From positions 1 to 64,000 of the forward strand of contig CAMHNQ010000009.1 in the NCBI GenBank assembly GCA_946186495.1: 64,000 nt of DNA. Direction: 5' to 3'. The notes under the pieces are model-generated. The model saw only the letters and a list, made by a program, of their open reading frames with translations. It ran no database searches and was not told where the DNA came from. Position numbers and translations under genes: made by a program. Origin of the DNA: an uncultured Bacteroidales bacterium. GTDB lineage: Bacteria > Bacteroidota > Bacteroidia > Bacteroidales > WCHB1-69. Within the stretch, counting starts at the first letter, position 1, and the number at the start of each line of letters is the position of its first letter. Below, in pieces: positions 44,503-52,475 of this stretch.

Positions 44503-44583
44503 CTTATATTATCGTCAAATTAAAAGGGCGGCAAAAGTACGAATTTTTAGGCGTGAGAACACTGATATCGCTAAAAAACCCAC

Positions 44584-44920
44584 GGCTTACGCATCAACTT
44601 TTTTATTTGAGCGAGCCGGCGCGGGGTAGGGACGACGCTTCTCTTATGTTGACCGTTTGATTCGTGTCTGCGTCCTATTTGCACCCTATCAGAGCAGCAG
44701 CAGGCATACTATTTCTCCGATATTTCTCCGTTACTTCTCCGATATTTCTTCGATGATTTATCGGAGAAATATCGAAGAAATATCGAACAAATGAGGACTC
44801 AATTCGCTGGCAGATGTATGCCAAAGGTATGGCAACTGCTTGCCAACTGCTCCGCCGGCTTTATGCGACACACTTCAAAACCCCGTGCAGTCGGAGTCCT
44901 TGGAAATTGATGCGTAAGCC
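44584..44920. repeat. MITE-like element with 14-bp perfect terminal inverted repeats
   Basis: GGCTTACGCATCAA at 44584-44597 is matched perfectly by its reverse complement at 44907-44920. The right end comes within 3 bases of the stop codon of the TolB-like gene. The inside is non-coding and holds the nested 11-bp repeat hairpin at 44710-44794. No clear target duplication is seen. Confidence 0.6.
44710..44794. repeat. 11-bp tandem repeats in inverted array
   Basis: Four units of ATATTTCTCCG type (44710-44752, 11-bp period) are followed after 9 bases by three units in reverse orientation (CGGAGAAATAT at 44762-44772, CGAAGAAATAT at 44773-44783, CGAACAAATGA at 44784-44794). The two arms can fold into a long hairpin. 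Confidence 0.7.
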
Positions 44921-44923
44921 CTG

Positions 44924-47900
44924 CTAAAAATCAGTGCCTAAAGAAAACATAAACATACCCTTTTTGTTGGAGATGTGCAAATCTTCCATGCCCCATGCAT
45001 AGTCGAACCGAAGAAAATAGCCAAAAACGGACACCCTTGCACCAATACCGAAACCGCCGACAAAAGGATCCACCTGCCGTTTCACTTCCGCATGAATAGG
45101 ACCGCTTTCTATATGGCGGGTATAGAGGCAGTTGTCGGGAGAATAGGGGGTAAATCCAGTCCATGCTGTGCCATAATCCCCGAATACATTGATTTGCAGT
45201 GAATTGAAAAGATTCCACCCCACTTTATGCCCCACGATAAGCTGTACAATCGGGATGCGCAACTCCCCGCTGAGAAGAACGAAAGATGTACCGTTTCGAA
45301 TATTCTGCTGGAATCCTCGCATGTTCGTTGCCAAGGTCTGGTAGGCGTAGTTTTTCGTTTGGTCAACCGAAATGTCCCGATTGAACTTTGCGCCGATCCA
45401 GCTATCCACCCCACCCAGAAAATAAACCAGCCTTGCCGAACCAGCATTCGTACTTCCCGCAAAACGCAGCGCGAAAGTCATGTTGCGATACAACTTGAAG
45501 GAGCGGCGGGCATCGAAACCTATCACAAAAAGGTTGAGAGTCTCACGCTCGAGCCGTTGCTCATACTCTGCGAAAAGTTTTAACTTGGTGCCGCGCCAAA
45601 GATTCGTATATAACTCTTTGGACGAATCGAAAATATACTCCAGCTTCGCCCCCGCCCACACATGACGGGCATCAGGGGCCTGCAATGTCTGGTCACTCAA
45701 CGCCGCCACCACATTCGTCTCATATCGCCCTTTCAACGACAAACGTACGCTACTGGTCTTGGTGAACGGAAACTTTAACGTATAAAAAACACTGTTGGAG
45801 TTTTGCCGGTACACGAGACCTCCAACCTCTGAACTGAGAGTCTGACGATAAAGCGTGATTTGGCGATCCAAACGACGAGAAAGGTTCTCATAGCTGAACA
45901 TAAACTCATAACTTCCCAAATCCCAGCCTATTCTAAAACCTCCTGTGATGCGATAATCCTCAAACAGATCATTTATTCCCAACATGAATAACGCGTTAAG
46001 ACCTGTATTCAGGTAAATCGGCGAATTTCCACCCTCAAACTGCTGGTATGAAGTATTCAAAAAGGAAAAGTCAGCCTGTGTAATCAACTGGTCTATAGAA
46101 AATTGCACACGATATGGCAAACCGACAGGAATAGAAAACCGGGTGTCCTTCTTGGCAGAAGCGTACGTTGTGTCACTATCGGGGCCCTGAACCTCCTCCG
46201 GATTGGAAGGCTTCTCGGAATTGAGGAAAAAGCCATGCTTCTCCTGGGGCGGGTCTCCTTCCGTTTCCATACTGTCTTTGAGTGTTTGTTTTTCAGCTTG
46301 TTGCATTATATCCTGCAATATTTTTTTGTGGAAGGCAGATGGTTCGACATTAGGATGGTAAAGGGTGTGCAACTCTGTGAAGAAGACATGTTTGTACTTG
46401 TCAATCAGCGTGATGTCCGCAATTGTGTTGGTGGCGGAATTATAAGACTGCTCCACAATATTGTAAGCCCTGTCAGTCAGCGGATAAGTGGTCGCATAGT
46501 ACATGTAATGCACCGCTGTGTCAATTCGGCTGATGGAACTGTCGAGAACAGCTTCGTAGCGGTTCACGACCCCGTCTTTATCGCTCAAAAAGAGCAATTG
46601 TTGGTCACCGGCTGGCTGAATGCCGTATTCATCAGCGTACGGGGAATCGGTGACCCGCATAACAGCCGTGTCTTTTGTCTTGTAATTATAAATGAATATG
46701 TTGTATTTCCGGTTATCTACAGCATCCAAGAAATTGTCTTTCAACAAGATGGAATCCACAGGGCGATTGGAGGAAAACGCAATCTGTTTTGGATTCATGA
46801 ACACGGGATTGTAATCGTCGTAAAAATCGTTCGTTAGGTTTTGGAACGTTTTGGCCGCGAAACTGTAAAGATAAAGGTCCGACTGCCCATTCTTAAAACC
46901 TGAAAAGAGCATCCGCTGTCCATCCGGGGAATAGCACCACGAGGTGATTTTTTCAACGTCCACCAGGAATTTCTTGCCCCACTTCCTTTTCCCCAAGTCA
47001 TACGGGATGTAAAAACAGTCACCTTTGCTCTCCAGGGTGAGGCCTAAGATTTCCCCGGAAGGATGCCAAGCGATAAGCGGGAAGCTCAAGTCCGGATTAT
47101 CTTCGGTCTTATGGTACTTTTTGAGTATGCAATGCGGCGATTTCCATTCCGGGATCTTCATCCAGACCCGCACTTGCCCCGCCTCATTGGTGATATACGC
47201 GTACTGCTCGCCATCGGGCGAGAAACAAAACCGCCCATAGTCACGCTTCGGGTTCGGCCTCCGAAGAATCTCCTCCCCCGCAGGCATAGACTTCGACATG
47301 TCAGGATGAAACATCACCCTGTAATATTTGTACCACTGCACCGCCAAAGCCTTGAAAGGGGTCATGGTGGCGCGTGCCATGCCATTCTCGATGTTCTTGC
47401 CGGAACGTGTATAATAAAGCACTTTCGGAATAATCTCCTCCCCATAGATATCAACCAGATATTTCCAAAATGAGTGACCCGCATAGGTGGCTTCCACGGG
47501 CGGCAGTTCATCCAGATGATCGTAACTGTTTGTGAGTATGCCATTTTTGACATGGGCCTCAACATCGCTATTCCAATGTTCCCCAAAATAGGAAGCCAAG
47601 CCGCTATAGAACCAGCTCGGCACATTCATCAGGTAATCGGAGGAAATATTTGACCCTACCGTTGCCCCCTGGACCATCCAATGCGCATACATGTTCATCA
47701 ATCCGCCCCGTATCATACGGTCCAAATGGGCTCGGTTCCCGTCAAAATAAATGTATATTTTCGACCCGTAGATGTTCGTGACACCCCCTTGGTTGTAAAA
47801 GTCCTCATAATCATAGGCGAAATTTGATTCCCGAAAGTCAGACTGCGTATTATAGACGATAATCTGGAGCTTTTTCTTGGAGGTGTAATTCAAAAGGTGC

Positions 47901-48169
47901 TCTATCTCCGCAACAATCTCCGGCGTGCGGTAGAAGACATACTGCGCCAATGTTCGCCCAGTCGGATAGTAATAGACATCGTATTGTTCCGCACGCAGAT
48001 ACTGCCAGTTAAACCGCTGATGTTGGACACGATTCTTTCCAAATGTGATTTGTGACCCATTGTAGAACTGTGCTTTTGCCGAATGCGGGATCAGGGCAAC
48101 AAACACCCATAACGCCACCACCGCGCGAAGAAACGCGGTTATTCTCGGGTATGTCGCTCTCTCTCTCAT
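44924..48169 (-). CDS. Large TolB-like envelope protein with barrel-like C-terminus
   Basis: 1081 residues. Signal peptide about 1-33 (FVALIPHSAKAQF). Residues about 45-280 resemble a gluzincin peptidase (MA-like) fold, but the expected HExxH is AHWMVQG and the following EGLA.Y box reads SWFYSGLASYFGE, so it is probably not a peptidase. About 300-580 are TolB/PD40-type propeller blades (YGRFCFSPDGEQYAYI, CYSPDGQRMLFSGFKNGQSDLYLYS). The last 380 or so residues are a beta-barrel-like domain ending in the strand MFMFSLGTDF. Probably an outer-membrane protein; function unknown. Confidence 0.8.
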   Translation of the reverse strand: MRERATYPRITAFLRAVVALWVFVALIPHSAKAQFYNGSQITFGKNRVQHQRFNWQYLRAEQYDVYYYPTGRTLAQYVFYRTPEIVAEIEHLLNYTSKKKLQIIVYNTQSDFRESNFAYDYEDFYNQGGVTNIYGSKIYIYFDGNRAHLDRMIRGGLMNMYAHWMVQGATVGSNISSDYLMNVPSWFYSGLASYFGEHWNSDVEAHVKNGILTNSYDHLDELPPVEATYAGHSFWKYLVDIYGEEIIPKVLYYTRSGKNIENGMARATMTPFKALAVQWYKYYRVMFHPDMSKSMPAGEEILRRPNPKRDYGRFCFSPDGEQYAYITNEAGQVRVWMKIPEWKSPHCILKKYHKTEDNPDLSFPLIAWHPSGEILGLTLESKGDCFYIPYDLGKRKWGKKFLVDVEKITSWCYSPDGQRMLFSGFKNGQSDLYLYSFAAKTFQNLTNDFYDDYNPVFMNPKQIAFSSNRPVDSILLKDNFLDAVDNRKYNIFIYNYKTKDTAVMRVTDSPYADEYGIQPAGDQQLLFLSDKDGVVNRYEAVLDSSISRIDTAVHYMYYATTYPLTDRAYNIVEQSYNSATNTIADITLIDKYKHVFFTELHTLYHPNVEPSAFHKKILQDIMQQAEKQTLKDSMETEGDPPQEKHGFFLNSEKPSNPEEVQGPDSDTTYASAKKDTRFSIPVGLPYRVQFSIDQLITQADFSFLNTSYQQFEGGNSPIYLNTGLNALFMLGINDLFEDYRITGGFRIGWDLGSYEFMFSYENLSRRLDRQITLYRQTLSSEVGGLVYRQNSNSVFYTLKFPFTKTSSVRLSLKGRYETNVVAALSDQTLQAPDARHVWAGAKLEYIFDSSKELYTNLWRGTKLKLFAEYEQRLERETLNLFVIGFDARRSFKLYRNMTFALRFAGSTNAGSARLVYFLGGVDSWIGAKFNRDISVDQTKNYAYQTLATNMRGFQQNIRNGTSFVLLSGELRIPIVQLIVGHKVGWNLFNSLQINVFGDYGTAWTGFTPYSPDNCLYTRHIESGPIHAEVKRQVDPFVGGFGIGARVSVFGYFLRFDYAWGMEDLHISNKKGMFMFSLGTDF

Positions 48170-48223
48170 TTATTCCTTGTATAGGGACATTGTGTACTAC
48201 GTCGAAGTTTGCAAAGAAGATTC

Positions 48224-49570
48224 TCACTTCATATATGGTTTCAGAATCCCTTCTATATATGCGCGTTTCTCAGCAAGCAGCGATTCTGTGCGGGCTTCCA
48301 TGATAAGCCGCAAATAGGGCTCCGTATTGGATGGACGGATATTGAACCACCAGTCGGGAAACTCCACCCGATACCCATCGAAATCGAGAATCTTTTGGGG
48401 TGTTTCATTTGCCATACAAGCTGTTTTCACCGCATCCATAGCGACTTGCTTCTCTTCTATGGTGAAATTTATCTCGCCTGAGTTGGCATACCTTTTTATG
48501 CGGGCAATCAGCTGCGACACAGAAACGCCACGCTCCTTCATCTGGGAAAACACCCGCAACGCCACCTGGGCAGCCAACATCCCGGAATCCGAATAGAAGA
48601 AGTCACGAAAATAATAGTGCCCCGCATACTCCCCTCCGAAGGAACCGTCAATCTCGCGTAATTTCATGGCTGCATAAGCACGGCCGACACGCCATGTGTA
48701 CACCTCCCTGCCCATCTCCAACAAGTACTCAGAAACCGACTTTGACGTTCTAATATCCTGGATTACAAGTCCTTGAATATTCTTTTCCTCAATAAAATAA
48801 TGTCCCAGAACCGCTATTATCAAATCCGGGGGGATAAAATCCCCGTTCTCGTCCACAAACATCACCCGGTCGGCATCCCCGTCAAATATCACCCCCACAT
48901 CGGCACGGGCCATACGCACCCTCTCCTGAAGTGCGACAACATTCTTCGCATCCAAGGGATTGGCTTCATGGTTCGGAAATGTACCATCCAAGTTGTCAAA
49001 AAGATAGATAGGACGTTCCCCGAATATTTCTTTTACCAAAACAGATGACATCCCATTGGAACAATCTATTACAATTTTCAGATTGTCAGTCGGATAACGA
49101 TACCGTAGTTGATACTGGAGGTATTCCTCCCGAACAGGGTAGTCGATGATTTTCCCCTTCGACATTGCTGGAACCGCTGACTCATGCAAGATTTTTTGCT
49201 CCAATTCTCCCAAACCAGTGTCAAAGCCGACCGGAAGGGCGTTGGTTTTAGAAACTTTCAACCCGTTATATTCCTTTGGGTTATGGGAAGCTGTTATCAT
49301 CACGGACGCGTCAAAATGATGCTTGGCGGTGAAATAATAGACCATCGGTGTCGTAGTCAAACCCATGTCATAGACATCGGCACCCGCATCGACAATACCA
49401 CGCGCCAACGCAGTGAACATATCGTCAGAAGAAACCCGCATATCCCGACCAATCAACACCTTGTCTGCCTTCAACAACGATGGAAGAAAGAAACCGAACT
49501 TATAAATGGTGTCCAAATCGAAATCCTTGCCATAGATTCCTCGAAAGTCGTAAGCTTTAAATGCACCCAT
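48224..49570 (-). CDS. Phosphomannomutase/phosphoglucomutase
   Basis: 448 residues. Alpha-D-phosphohexomutase with the phosphoserine loop ITASHNPKEYNGLK (about 97), metal loop FDGDADRVMFVDE (about 236), sugar loop GGEYAGHYYFRDF and C-terminal phosphate loop RPSNTEPYLRLI. The start is set at MGAFKAYDFRGIYG (49570), because the longer in-frame start falls in the promoter; TATCTTTG is at 49596-49589. It provides mannose-1-P or glucose-1-P for surface glycans, upstream in pathway terms of the ManA at 62 kb. Confidence 0.93.
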   Translation of the reverse strand: MGAFKAYDFRGIYGKDFDLDTIYKFGFFLPSLLKADKVLIGRDMRVSSDDMFTALARGIVDAGADVYDMGLTTTPMVYYFTAKHHFDASVMITASHNPKEYNGLKVSKTNALPVGFDTGLGELEQKILHESAVPAMSKGKIIDYPVREEYLQYQLRYRYPTDNLKIVIDCSNGMSSVLVKEIFGERPIYLFDNLDGTFPNHEANPLDAKNVVALQERVRMARADVGVIFDGDADRVMFVDENGDFIPPDLIIAVLGHYFIEEKNIQGLVIQDIRTSKSVSEYLLEMGREVYTWRVGRAYAAMKLREIDGSFGGEYAGHYYFRDFFYSDSGMLAAQVALRVFSQMKERGVSVSQLIARIKRYANSGEINFTIEEKQVAMDAVKTACMANETPQKILDFDGYRVEFPDWWFNIRPSNTEPYLRLIMEARTESLLAEKRAYIEGILKPYMK

Positions 49571-49804
49571 GTTTTTCCAAATTGGGTGCAAAGATACGAT
49601 TTACTTTAATATATGTAATGGCGCTTGAACTTTTTTGCACTCTCCATACTATACAACCAAATCCATTTCTCGTTCGTTTTGCGTACCTTCCTGCCAATTT
49701 TCTGCGAAAATTTCAGCATTTTTTGGGCAACAAAAATTTATCATGCTTATAACATACTGAATTTCAGTAAGAAAAAAATTTTCAAAAAATGTAAATCGTA
49801 TGTC

Positions 49805-49848
49805 TTAGTGTATTACTTTTGCAGTGTCTTAGTTCACTAATACACTAA
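49805..49848 (+). promoter_or_regulatory. Promoter with inverted-repeat operator for the YtrA-type operon
   Basis: TTAGTGTATTA (49805-49815) and its perfect reverse complement TAATACACTAA (49838-49848) flank 22 bases. The -7 element TACTTTTG (49814-49821) overlaps the left arm, and TGTCTTAGT repeats directly at 49801 and 49825. The fourth gene of the operon is a GntR-family YtrA-type repressor, so autorepression is likely. Confidence 0.7.
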
Positions 49849-49864
49849 TCAAAATTATAACGAT

Positions 49865-50701
49865 ATGATAAAGTTAAAAAATGTAGAATTCGGGTACGAC
49901 CAAAACCGCAAGTTGTTCAACGGGGTGAACTGGCAGTTAGAGCCCGGCCACTTTTACGGGTTGCTCGGCCGTAACGGTGCCGGCAAGACCACCCTGCTGA
50001 AAATCATGACCGGTCTGTTGTTCCCGCAGGCGGGCGAGGCCCTCATTGGCGACGAGCCCGCGTACAAACGCACCGCAGAACAGATGAGCGACATCTACTT
50101 CCTCCAAGAGGAGATTTATGTCCCCCATTTGAGAGTCAAACAGTTCGAGGCCGCATTCGCCCCGTTCTATCCCAACTTCAGCCATGAGCAGTTCATGAAA
50201 TACCTGACAGAGATGGAAATGGACAACATGACGGGCTTTATCGACAAATTCTCGCACGGTCAGAAGAAGAAGGTGATGATTGCCTTCGCGTTGGCCACCA
50301 ACGTGCCGCTGCTCATCATGGACGAGCCCACCAACGGCCTCGACATCCCTTCAAAGAGCATCTTCCGCAAGATCATGGCCTCTTCTGCCGACGAGCAGAA
50401 AACCGTGATTATCTCCACACATCAGGTGCGCGACCTGCACAGCCTCATAGATGCGGTCTCCATCCTCGACAACGGCCGCATGATCCTCAACGCCTCCGTA
50501 GAAGTAATCTCAGACAAACTGCTGTTCGACATGAACGACGAGAAAACGCAAGCAGGCAAGGTATTCTACACCGAAGAGACTCCACGCGGAGTCCATCAGG
50601 TAAAAGAAAACCTCAAGCATTTGGATTCCCCCCTCGATTTGGAACTGTTGTTCAATGCAGCTGTCCAAAACAAAAATGAGTTTACAGAAATGTTTCAATA
50701 A
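49865..50701 (+). CDS. ABC transporter ATP-binding protein
   Basis: 278 residues. Walker A GLLGRNGAGKTTLL (about 32-45), signature KFSHGQKKKVMIAFAL, Walker B LLIMDEPTNGLD and H-loop ISTHQVRDL, typical of the YtrB/CcmA-like exporters. The C-terminal 60 residues are a regulatory extension. It starts the operon with a small membrane protein, a permease and a GntR regulator, the YtrA-like arrangement often responding to cell-envelope stress or peptide antibiotics. Substrate unknown. Confidence 0.92.
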   Translation: MIKLKNVEFGYDQNRKLFNGVNWQLEPGHFYGLLGRNGAGKTTLLKIMTGLLFPQAGEALIGDEPAYKRTAEQMSDIYFLQEEIYVPHLRVKQFEAAFAPFYPNFSHEQFMKYLTEMEMDNMTGFIDKFSHGQKKKVMIAFALATNVPLLIMDEPTNGLDIPSKSIFRKIMASSADEQKTVIISTHQVRDLHSLIDAVSILDNGRMILNASVEVISDKLLFDMNDEKTQAGKVFYTEETPRGVHQVKENLKHLDSPLDLELLFNAAVQNKNEFTEMFQ

Positions 50702-50719
50702 CCTTAAAATCTGAAGATT

Positions 50720-50968
50720 ATGAAAAAATACACGAATAAGATATTGATTATCTCTGCCATAGTCCTTGTTTTAGGTCTGGTCATCGGCTACACCATCGAC
50801 TTCCAGACCGGTTACCGCAGCGGGAGAATCAAATATGAAGAACGGGATTTGGATTCGTTGAATATGGTCATCCGCGATGCCTTAGACGAAACCGAGGATA
50901 CCGTCACGGTGACTGCGACAGACACCGAAACCCCGTCCGACAATAAAACCGAAATGTCTCACCAATAA
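50720..50968 (+). CDS. Small single-pass membrane protein in the ABC operon
   Basis: 82 residues. One transmembrane helix at about 8-27 (ILIISAIVLVLGLVIGYTI), followed by a charged, Thr-rich tail (TVTVTATDTETPSDN). No family recognised. Its place between the ATPase and permease genes, 18 and 12 bases away, suggests a partner of the transporter. Confidence 0.75.
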   Translation: MKKYTNKILIISAIVLVLGLVIGYTIDFQTGYRSGRIKYEERDLDSLNMVIRDALDETEDTVTVTATDTETPSDNKTEMSHQ

Positions 50969-50980
50969 AATTGTAAAATT

Positions 50981-51706
50981 ATGAATATCAATAATATAAT
51001 CAAGCTGTTAAAGGCCTATTTCTATGAAAACTGGCAAAATGACGTGATATTCAATTTTGTCGTCATACTGGCCATAACAATGTTATCCATGTTTATGTCT
51101 CCCTTTGATACGGGGGTTGTCTCTTTTGCCGCTGTGATATTGATGGTCTATTATCCGTGCCGGTTGTTTTCCAAATTGCAGAACCCGTCAAGCCGGATGC
51201 ACTACCTGATGGTCCCCGCCACCAATGAGGAAAAAGTGGTCACCGGGATGATTTTGGCCAACATCTACTATGTCCTTGGTATCGTGCTGTCTATTGCCAT
51301 CGGCCTGCTGTTGGGCTTTGGATTGGCGAAAATCTTCTACCCCGACCTCATGTTCACATCTGACCTGTTCAAAAGTGCATTTCCTTCTTCATGGATGAGT
51401 GTGTTACTGCTTTACACCAGCATTGCCGCCACGTTTTTCGCCGCCATCTATTTCAAGAAAAGTCCGTTTTGGAAACTGCTGCTGACTGGATTTGTGATTT
51501 CGACGGTTTTAGGAATCGTCATGTCTGTGACGGTTTGGTTAAATGCCAAAGCAGTCCTCCCCGCAGGTTCCTTCACGAGGAACTTCATCAAGACGGAGAG
51601 CTACATATACTCTGGCAACGATTGGTTTCCGTATGTTTTTTGCTGCATCATGATCGTCTATTTCTACGCGATGAGCTTTTTGAGAATGAGAGAAACGGAG
51701 GCATAG
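50981..51706 (+). CDS. ABC transporter permease-like membrane protein
   Basis: 241 residues with six hydrophobic helices (FVVILAITMLSMFMSPF through VFCCIMIVYFYAMSFL). No clear permease family signature, but position after the ATPase suits a YtrC/D-like permease. The regulator gene starts 1 base after its stop. Confidence 0.8.
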   Translation: MNINNIIKLLKAYFYENWQNDVIFNFVVILAITMLSMFMSPFDTGVVSFAAVILMVYYPCRLFSKLQNPSSRMHYLMVPATNEEKVVTGMILANIYYVLGIVLSIAIGLLLGFGLAKIFYPDLMFTSDLFKSAFPSSWMSVLLLYTSIAATFFAAIYFKKSPFWKLLLTGFVISTVLGIVMSVTVWLNAKAVLPAGSFTRNFIKTESYIYSGNDWFPYVFCCIMIVYFYAMSFLRMRETEA

Positions 51707-51707
51707 T

Positions 51708-52055
51708 ATGGACTTCAAGAGCACACAAACCATATACCGGCAGATCGAGAACTGGGTTTTCGAGCAGATTTTGTCGGGCGCGTGGAAGCCGGGCGATCGG
51801 GCCAAGTCGGTGCGCGAGTTGGCCGTCGCCTTCGAGGTGAATCCCAACACTGTCATGCGCTCCTACGAACGTCTCCAGAATCAGGAGATTCTCACCAACA
51901 AACGCGGCATCGGCTACTTCGTCAACGAGGACGCACCCGAGAAAATCCTCGCTATCCGCAAGAAAGAATTCATGGAGGAAGAGGTGCCGGAATTTCTGAA
52001 GAACATGCGGTTGCTGGGGATCACGATGGAGGAAATCATGGCAGTTAGTAATTAG
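51708..52055 (+). CDS. GntR-family transcriptional regulator, YtrA subfamily
   Basis: 115 residues. The winged helix (about 8-75) shows IYRQIENWVFEQILSGAWKPG, SVRELAVAFEVNPNTVMRSY and the KRGIGYFV wing. The short C-terminal domain (about 80-115) with FLKNMRLLGITMEEI is the YtrA type, which lacks a large ligand domain. It sits last in the ABC operon and probably binds the inverted repeat at 49805-49848. Confidence 0.93.
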   Translation: MDFKSTQTIYRQIENWVFEQILSGAWKPGDRAKSVRELAVAFEVNPNTVMRSYERLQNQEILTNKRGIGYFVNEDAPEKILAIRKKEFMEEEVPEFLKNMRLLGITMEEIMAVSN

Positions 52056-52157
52056 TAGTTAGTAGTTGCGTCGCAAGTTCCGCATGGTTAAAAAAAGAAG
52101 AAAAAACAAAAATGTGAAGAAAGTTCTGGCCACAGCGGGCAGCTGCGGTCGAAGGAC

Positions 52158-52206
52158 AATTCCCCTTCCTTGGGGAAGGGGTGGCCGTAGGCCGGGGTAG
52201 GGGTAT
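52158..52206 (+). repeat. REP-like palindromic element, copy 1
   Basis: A hairpin AATTCCCCTTC...GAAGGGG is followed by GTGGCCGTAGGCCGGGGTAG, a second small stem. It is in inverted orientation to copy 2 and shares both stems and the AATTCCCCTTC start. Confidence 0.65.
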
Positions 52207-52274
52207 CTGCAATGGCCGCAAGGCCGTTGCTTGAATCCGAAGCAGCATGTTTCACAAGGAATTCTGATATTCAT

Positions 52275-52322
52275 ATTACTACCCCGCCCTTCGGGCACCC
52301 CTTCTAAAATAGAAGGGGAATT
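52275..52322 (-). repeat. REP-like palindromic element, copy 2 (inverted)
   Basis: On the minus strand: AATTCCCCTTC, a short A/T loop, GAAGGGGTGCCCGAAGGGC and GGGGTAGTAAT, matching copy 1 in layout. The pair with its 68-base spacer resembles a BIME-type unit. Confidence 0.65.
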
Positions 52323-52475
52323 CTCCCGCGCCGTTTTTTTGTTCTGTGGCCAGAAAACACATCGTCACGAGAGACTGGTCTCGTCAACAAAACAAATCGC
52401 TTGACAGAAATATTTTGCCCTTGAAGTTATCACATCATGTCAATCACCAATCACTAATCACACAAAATCAAAAAT

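Larger units (their letters stand above)
44503..44923. other. Non-coding block of 420 bases with inverted repeats
   Basis: No gene seen. Minus-strand TACTTTTG (44538-44531) is the probable mutS2 -7 element. The rest is filled by the repeat-bounded element listed at 44584-44920. Confidence 0.5.
52056..52475. other. Non-coding spacer with REP-like pair
   Basis: 420 bases with no gene seen. It contains two inverted copies of a GC-rich palindromic element (52158-52206 and 52275-52322). A -7 element for the subtilase gene is not clear. Confidence 0.5.

Noticed and set aside
44710..44794. CRISPR or minisatellite coding repeat
   Set aside because: Units of 11 bp in opposite orientations, no open frame across them; better seen as a hairpin-forming repeat.
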